Assembly (NCBI RefSeq): GCF_036090055.1
Contig: NZ_CP107970.1
Coordinates: forward strand, 5,725,001-5,789,000
Direction of reading: 5' to 3'
DNA length: 64,000 nt
From: Nocardioides sp. NBC_00368
GTDB lineage: Bacteria; Actinomycetota; Actinomycetes; Propionibacteriales; Nocardioidaceae
The notes under the pieces are model-generated. The model saw nothing but the letters and a program-made list of their open reading frames with translations. It had not been told where the DNA came from and ran no database searches. Positions 59,697 to 64,000 of this stretch are shown here, in pieces. Numbering within the stretch: position 1 is the stretch's first letter; the number at the start of each line of letters is the position of its first letter. The position numbers and the translations under genes are program-made.

Positions 59697-60229
59697 CGCT
59701 CCCGGTAGGCGGCCACGGCGTTGCGGTTGGTGCAGGTCGGCGAGCAGTAGCGCTTCGACCGGTTGCGGGAGAGGTCGACGACCACCCCCGCGCAGCCGTC
59801 GTCGGCGCAGATCGAGAGCCGGGACAGCTCGTCGGCGCGGATCACGTCGACCATCGCCATCGCGGTCTCCACGGCGATCCGCGTCGCCAGCGGCGCGTCG
59901 GGCTCGGTGGCGTGGATGTGCCAGTCGTACGTCGTGTGGCGGACGAGCTGGGGCGTGGCCCGGTGCTCGGCGAGCAGCGCGTTGGTCAGCCGCACGGCCT
60001 CGTCGCGCTCGGCGGTGAGCAGATCGCGCAGCCGGATGCGCAGGGCGCGGACCTCGTCGAGCTCGGCGCGGTCGCGGTCGTGCCGCCCGGTGTAGTCGTA
60101 CGTCACGAAGAACTCGTCGAGCGCCGCCACGGTCGCCAGCTCGTCGACCGAGCCGGGGGAGAGGGCGAGGGTGTTCGCCAACGCCGCGGCCGCCTGGAGG
60201 CCTACCTCGGTGTCATGGGTGAAAACCAT
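59675..60229 (-). CDS. CGNR zinc-finger (ABATE domain) protein, probable transcriptional regulator
   Basis: 184 aa. An N-terminal ABATE-type helical domain (AAAALANTLALSPGSVDELA) is followed by the C-terminal zinc finger CADDGCAGVVVDLSRNRSKR, with the second Cys pair in YCSPTCTNRNAVAAYRERQ. The 'CGNR' motif reads CTNR here, one substitution. Family members are thought to bind DNA and are often next to transporters. It is divergent from the EamA transporter gene; a minus-strand TAATGT box lies 6 nt before ATG 60229. Confidence 0.85.
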   Translation of the reverse strand: MVFTHDTEVGLQAAAALANTLALSPGSVDELATVAALDEFFVTYDYTGRHDRDRAELDEVRALRIRLRDLLTAERDEAVRLTNALLAEHRATPQLVRHTTYDWHIHATEPDAPLATRIAVETAMAMVDVIRADELSRLSICADDGCAGVVVDLSRNRSKRYCSPTCTNRNAVAAYRERQAASTK

Positions 60230-60232
60230 GTT

Positions 60233-60267
60233 GACACATTACCGCGTCGCTGGGATCGTCATGTGTC
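60233..60267. promoter_or_regulatory. Dyad spanning the divergent CGNR/EamA promoters
   Basis: GACACAT (60233-60239) and ATGTGTC (60261-60267) are an inverted repeat 21 bp apart and lie symmetrically against both start codons. A candidate operator for the CGNR regulator. Confidence 0.45.
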
Positions 60268-61230
60268 ATGACGACTTTGACCAATGACGAGGCGGTGCCG
60301 CAGAGCCCGACGAAGACGCCGCTGGTGGCTGCCGGACTGCTCCTGGCGGTCGTCTCGGCGGTCACGTTCAGCCTGTCCGGGCCGCTGGGACGCGGTCTCT
60401 TCGACACCGGCTGGTCGACCGGCGGCGTGCTGGTCTTCCGAGTCGGCATCGGCGCCGTCGTGCTGGCGCCGTTCGCGGTGCGCGCACTGGCCGGTCGATG
60501 GCGGAACATCGCCTCGAGCTGGCGGGTCGTGGTGGCGTACGCACTGCTGGCGATCGTGGTGCCGCAGTTCGCGTTCTTCTCGGCGGTGCAGTGGATGGCG
60601 GTCGGGCCGGCGCTGCTGCTGGAATACATGGGGGTCGTGCTCGTCGTCGCCTGGATGTGGCTGCGGCACGGCGAGCGGCCCTCGCGGCTGACGATGGTGG
60701 GCGCGCTGGTCGCGATCGCCGGGCTGGTGCTGGTCCTCGACCTGGTCAGCGGCGCCAACGTGCACCCGCTCGGGGTCCTGTGGGGCTCCGCGGCCGCCGT
60801 CGGACTGGCCGGCTACTACGTGCTCAACGCACACTCAAGCACCACGCTGCCGCCGCTCGCGCTGGCCTGGCTCGGCCTGACCGGCGCCACGATCCTGCTC
60901 GCGCTGCTCTGCCTGATCGGGGCGATCCCGTTCGCGATGGAGACCACGCCGGTGGTCCTCGCCGGACTGGAGATGCCCTGGTGGGGGCCGCTGGTCGGCC
61001 TCGGTGTGCTGACCTGCTCGGTCGCGTACGCCACCGGCATCGCCGCCACCCGCACCCTCGGTTCGCGGCTCTCGTCCTTCGTGGGGCTTCTCGAGGTCGT
61101 CTCGGCCGTGGTCTTCGCCTGGCTGCTGCTCGGTGAGGCGCCCGGGCTGATCCAGCTCATCGGCGGGCTGGTCGTGCTGGCCGGCATCATCGCGGTCCAG
61201 CAGGGTGAGCAGTCGACGAGCGCCTCCTGA
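60268..61230 (+). CDS. EamA/DMT-family transporter
   Basis: 320 aa with ten predicted membrane helices in two EamA repeats (first around AVTFSLSGPLGRGLFDTGWS to AGLVLVLDL, second from VLWGSAAAVGLAGYYVLNAH). It most likely exports amino acids or other metabolites. Control by the divergent CGNR protein is suggested by the shared dyad. Ends at a hairpin terminator shared with the AI-2E gene. Confidence 0.85.
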   Translation: MTTLTNDEAVPQSPTKTPLVAAGLLLAVVSAVTFSLSGPLGRGLFDTGWSTGGVLVFRVGIGAVVLAPFAVRALAGRWRNIASSWRVVVAYALLAIVVPQFAFFSAVQWMAVGPALLLEYMGVVLVVAWMWLRHGERPSRLTMVGALVAIAGLVLVLDLVSGANVHPLGVLWGSAAAVGLAGYYVLNAHSSTTLPPLALAWLGLTGATILLALLCLIGAIPFAMETTPVVLAGLEMPWWGPLVGLGVLTCSVAYATGIAATRTLGSRLSSFVGLLEVVSAVVFAWLLLGEAPGLIQLIGGLVVLAGIIAVQQGEQSTSAS

Positions 61231-61236
61231 CAGCCT

Positions 61237-61274
61237 GAAGCGCCGCACGCCTCAGCTGAGGCGTGCGGCGCTTC
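61237..61274. terminator. Bidirectional terminator between EamA and AI-2E genes
   Basis: A perfect 38-bp palindrome (arms 19 bp, centre CAGCTG) between convergent stops. Confidence 0.85.
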
Positions 61275-61285
61275 GAAGGGTCCTG

Positions 61286-62482
61286 CTAGCGCTCGTCCTG
61301 GGCCCTGACGTAGACCTCACGGATCAGCATCAGGATGGCCGCCGCGGTCGGGATCGCCAGCAGCGCACCGACGACACCGAGGAGCGAGGCACCGATGAGG
61401 GCCGCGATCACGGTGACCACGCCGGGGATGTCGACCGAGCGGGACATGACCCGCGGGTAGACGACGTAGTTCTCGAACTGCTGGTAGGCGATGTAGAAGA
61501 CGACCGCGATGAGCCCCGTCTTCAGGTCGGTCGTCGCGAAGGTGATCGCACAGACGATGACCGCGCCGATCGTGGCCCCGATCATCGGGATCACGTCGGT
61601 GATCATGACGACGAAGGCCAGCGCGACCGCGTACTCGCCCATCCCGATGACGAAGAGCAGCACCAGCGTCGACAGACCGGCGCACAGCGCGACGATGAAG
61701 GCGCCCGAGACATAGCCGCCGATGCCGTCGAAGACCCGGTCACCGAGCTTGCTGACCCGGTCGCGGCGCGAGGCCGGGGCGAGACGGTAGATGGCGCTCT
61801 TGGTCCGGTCGTAGGCGGCGATGAAGTAGAGCGTCAGGACGATGACGATGAAGGCCGTGACGAGCACGTTGATCACCGCCAGGCCCACGCCCAGCGCACC
61901 ACCGAAGGCGCTGCTGACGAAGTCGCCGCTGGCGACGTACTCCTGCACCTTGTCGAGGATCTGGTATTCCTCGTTGAGCTGCTGGATGCGCTGGTTGCGC
62001 TGGAGCTCCTCGATCCAGTCGGGCACGTTGGCCGAGATCTTGGCGACCTGGTCGCTGATCACCGGCACCAGCGCCACGAAGAAGAGCGCGAGCGCGCCCA
62101 GCACGCCGAGGATGACGGTCAGGACCGCCCACGGACGCGCGAAGCCACGCCTCTGCAGGAAGACCACCATCGGGTTGATCCCGGCGGCGATGAAGAGCGA
62201 GACCACCACCTGGAGGATCACGCTCCCCATCGTGGTGAGGAGGTTGCCTGCCGCGTACGCGGTCAGCAGGCCGAGGCCGAGGAGCAGCCCGAAGAGGTAG
62301 GGCGAGTTGCGGTCGAACCGCGGTCCGGGCTTGCCGTACCGCTTGTCGCGCTCGCTCTCCTCCTCGGGCTCCTCGACGTCGATCGCGGTCTCGCTGTCGA
62401 CCGCTGGGTCCTCGTTCGAGCCGTTTTCGGCAGACGTCGACTCAGGACCGTCCGTGGGACGGTCGGCAGCGGCCGCGTTCAC
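61286..62482 (-). CDS. AI-2E family transporter (PerM-like)
   Basis: 398 aa. An acidic 60-residue N-terminus is followed by about eight membrane helices with the family's central amphipathic region (DWIEELQRNQRIQQLNEEYQ) and late motifs DVIPMIGATIGAVIV and YVVYPRVMSRSVDIPGVV. Members export autoinducer-2, sodium or other solutes; the substrate here is unknown. GTG 62482 overlaps the stop of the upstream coiled-coil gene by 4 nt (GTGA), so the two products are probably made together. Confidence 0.85.
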   Translation of the reverse strand: MNAAAADRPTDGPESTSAENGSNEDPAVDSETAIDVEEPEEESERDKRYGKPGPRFDRNSPYLFGLLLGLGLLTAYAAGNLLTTMGSVILQVVVSLFIAAGINPMVVFLQRRGFARPWAVLTVILGVLGALALFFVALVPVISDQVAKISANVPDWIEELQRNQRIQQLNEEYQILDKVQEYVASGDFVSSAFGGALGVGLAVINVLVTAFIVIVLTLYFIAAYDRTKSAIYRLAPASRRDRVSKLGDRVFDGIGGYVSGAFIVALCAGLSTLVLLFVIGMGEYAVALAFVVMITDVIPMIGATIGAVIVCAITFATTDLKTGLIAVVFYIAYQQFENYVVYPRVMSRSVDIPGVVTVIAALIGASLLGVVGALLAIPTAAAILMLIREVYVRAQDER

Positions 62483-63819
62483 CGGCTTTCGGACTTCGCA
62501 GTCTCGGGCTCGCGGATCGCGGTCTTCTCCGAGGGCTCGTCGTAGTCGTCGTAGTCGTCGGAGAGGTCGTCGTCGGAGTCGACCAGGGTGACGCTCTCAT
62601 CGACCACGAGCTCGCCGTCGACGATGTCCTCCTCCACGGTGCGCGGCTTCGGCGCCTCCAGCTCGGCCGGGTCCTCGGTCTTGCCGAACCCGGAGACCAG
62701 GTCGGTGAGCGAGGAGAGCTGAGCGGCGATCGCGTCGCGGCGCTTGGTGAGACGGTCGACCTCGGCCTTGATGATCGCGAGGCCCTTCTCGGCCTCGACG
62801 GTCGCGGTGGAGGCGAGGTGGTCGGCCTCGGCGCGAGCCTTGGACAGGACCGCCTCGGCGTCGCGGCGGGCGCGCGAGATGATTCCCTCGGACTCCTTGG
62901 CCAGCTCGGCGCGCTGGTCGGCGACGTGCTGGGCGGCGATCCGGGCGCGCTCCTCGGCGTCCGCCGCGCGGGTCTCGCCCTCGGAGACGATGCGAGCGGT
63001 CTCGGCCATCGCCTGGTCGTGGTGGTCGGCGGCCTCGCGGGCGAGACGCTCGCGCTCCACGGCGAGCATCCGCCGGGCCTCCTGGACCTCGCGGTCGGCG
63101 CCGGCACGGGCCTTCTCGACCTCGCGCTGGGTCGACGTACGCAGCTGGGTGACCTCCTGCTGCACGGCGAGCCGGATCTGGTCGGCCTCGCGCTTGGCCG
63201 CGGCGAGCATCTCGTCGCTCTCGGCCTGCACCATCGAACGAGCCTGCTGGACCTCCGACATCACCTTCTCGCGGTGGTCGTCGATCTCCTTGTAGTGAGT
63301 CGTACGCAGCGACTCGATGTCACGCTGGGCGGACGCCTTCGTCGCGGCAGCCTCGCGCTGGGCGGCCTCGCGGATGACCGCGGCCTCCTTCTCGGCGGAC
63401 TCCTTGACGGCGGCGGCCTCTTCCTCGGCCAGTCGGAGCATCGCGCTGGCGCGACCACCGAGCGAGGCGTAAGAGGGGGCCTCGTTGCTCTGGGCGGCGG
63501 CTGCCTTGAGGTCGTTGACCTTGCGCTCGAGCTCGGCGATGCGCCGCTGAGCGTTGCGCAGGGCCGACTGACCCTGGCCGTTGGCCTGGAGCAGCTGCTG
63601 GACCCGCGCGTTCACGGTCCCGGGGTCGTATCCGCCACGACGCACGACCGGAAAGGCTGGGAGCGAGCCTGGAGCCGGTGGTGGGGAGTTGTGGCCGGAG
63701 CTGGGTGAACCAGATGCGCCGGGGACTCGGGGGAGGACCTGTGTCTCGGTCGAGTCCTGCTCGGGCTTCTGTCGAGGTTCTGAAGCCTCGTTGAAGATGG
63801 ACAGTCCCTCATTCGTCAT
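62479..63819 (-). CDS. Long coiled-coil protein (DivIVA/FilP-like)
   Basis: 446 aa. After a Pro/Ser-rich N-terminus and RRGGYDPGTVNARVQQLLQA, residues about 75-380 are an almost unbroken coiled coil (Ala/Glu/Lys/Arg heptads, for example EKEAAVIREAAQREAAATKA). The acidic tail (DSDDDLSDDYDDYDEPSEKT) is disordered. The N-terminal motif and the repeats resemble actinobacterial DivIVA-related or FilP/Scy cytoskeletal proteins that organise polar growth. ATG 63819 has GAGGA 11 nt upstream; a start at 63837 is possible. It is coupled to the downstream AI-2E-family gene. Confidence 0.78.
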   Translation of the reverse strand: MTNEGLSIFNEASEPRQKPEQDSTETQVLPRVPGASGSPSSGHNSPPPAPGSLPAFPVVRRGGYDPGTVNARVQQLLQANGQGQSALRNAQRRIAELERKVNDLKAAAAQSNEAPSYASLGGRASAMLRLAEEEAAAVKESAEKEAAVIREAAQREAAATKASAQRDIESLRTTHYKEIDDHREKVMSEVQQARSMVQAESDEMLAAAKREADQIRLAVQQEVTQLRTSTQREVEKARAGADREVQEARRMLAVERERLAREAADHHDQAMAETARIVSEGETRAADAEERARIAAQHVADQRAELAKESEGIISRARRDAEAVLSKARAEADHLASTATVEAEKGLAIIKAEVDRLTKRRDAIAAQLSSLTDLVSGFGKTEDPAELEAPKPRTVEEDIVDGELVVDESVTLVDSDDDLSDDYDDYDEPSEKTAIREPETAKSESR

Positions 63820-63883
63820 TTGTGGCGGATTCCTCACACTGTAGGTCGTCTACGAGCTGCCTCTGCTCCCAAAGGGCAAGACT

Positions 63884-63921
63884 ACGGCCGGTCGCCCCTC
63901 GCGCAAGGGGAGACCGGCCGT
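63884..63921 (-). terminator. Terminator after the gene entering from the right edge
   Basis: 16-bp arms (63884-63899 and 63906-63921, one mismatch) and a 6-nt loop, about 42 bp beyond the minus-strand stop at 63963. Confidence 0.75.
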
Positions 63922-63962
63922 GAATCCAGTCTCAAACGGGTCTATTTACTGAGATCGGAGTC

Positions 63963-64000
63963 TCAGATCCCCCGGAAGAGGTTGATCTTGTCGATGTGTG
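63963..64000 (-). CDS. C-terminus of an unidentified protein (5' end outside window)
   Basis: On the minus strand a frame reads HIDKINLFRGI then TGA (63965-63963). The strong terminator 42 bp downstream supports a gene ending here, but 11 residues are too few to name it; the frame choice rests on the stop position and the terminator. Confidence 0.35.
   Translation of the reverse strand, partial: HIDKINLFRGI

Overview
This 64 kb window is a chromosomal stretch of a high-GC actinobacterium. The best guess is a member of the Propionibacteriales close to Nocardioides or Aeromicrobium. The grounds are the very high GC, the many GTG starts, a kgd-type 2-oxoglutarate dehydrogenase carrying its own acyltransferase domain, the NucS mismatch endonuclease, leaderless promoters, and the gene order argS-lysA-hom-thrC-thrB-rho-rpmE-prfA-prmC-sua5-wecA-atpI-atpBEFHAGDC-DUF2550. 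That order is the familiar actinobacterial one, also known from Mycobacterium. No phage, insertion sequence, CRISPR array or rRNA was seen; the only tRNA is tRNA-Arg(CCG).

Layout. 1-10.4 kb: the tail of an MMPL transporter, kgd facing it across a shared hairpin, a lipoprotein plus LCP cell-wall ligase pair, then small housekeeping and stress-type genes (epoxide-hydrolase-like, PlsC-like acyltransferase, MazG-like, VOC, acetoacetate-decarboxylase-like, DUF4287, RNA 2'-phosphotransferase KptA) and the tRNA. 10.5-27 kb: argS-lysA, two poorly known genes, a quinone oxidoreductase under a MerR/SoxR-type promoter, hom-thrC-thrB, rho, rpmE, prfA, a membrane-anchored protein with two sunset-like repeats, and prmC-sua5-wecA. 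27-35 kb: the complete F1Fo ATP synthase operon, with a Crp-type palindrome in front of it, followed by a DUF2550 gene. 35-41.6 kb: accessory genes (DUF1707/DUF4870-type membrane protein, MFS exporter, SWIM-SNF2 helicase, LuxR-type regulator). 41.6-50 kb: cobalamin adenosyltransferase and an ethylmalonyl-CoA-mutase-type MeaA that would use its product, a D-amino-acid-oxidase-like protein, a 58-residue cysteine-rich protein, an exported nucleotidase and NucS. 49.6-64 kb: two related 3-hydroxyacyl-CoA dehydrogenases (one a tandem fusion, one a decapitated copy), a thioredoxin-reductase-like fusion lacking the CxxC, a NarL-type two-component pair, an ArsB/NhaD-type permease, a CGNR-type regulator divergent from an EamA transporter, and an AI-2E-family permease translationally coupled to a long coiled-coil protein.

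Beyond gene content, three kinds of structure stand out. Long palindromes of 70-112 bp sit just after stop codons and fall into at least two related families (13638-13733 with 53276-53361; 36969-37041 with 45393-45464), plus a third type at 50800-50911. About fifteen genes carry a TANNNT box 6-8 nt before the start codon and no ribosome site, which implies leaderless mRNAs and helps fix several starts. Several untranslated regions carry regulatory-looking architecture: competing hairpins before prfA, a MerR/SoxR-like 19-bp-spacer promoter before the quinone oxidoreductase, a Crp-type site before the atp operon, and a hairpin whose loop holds the start codon at 35169. I see no single new defence or biosynthetic system here; most of the window is conserved core genome.
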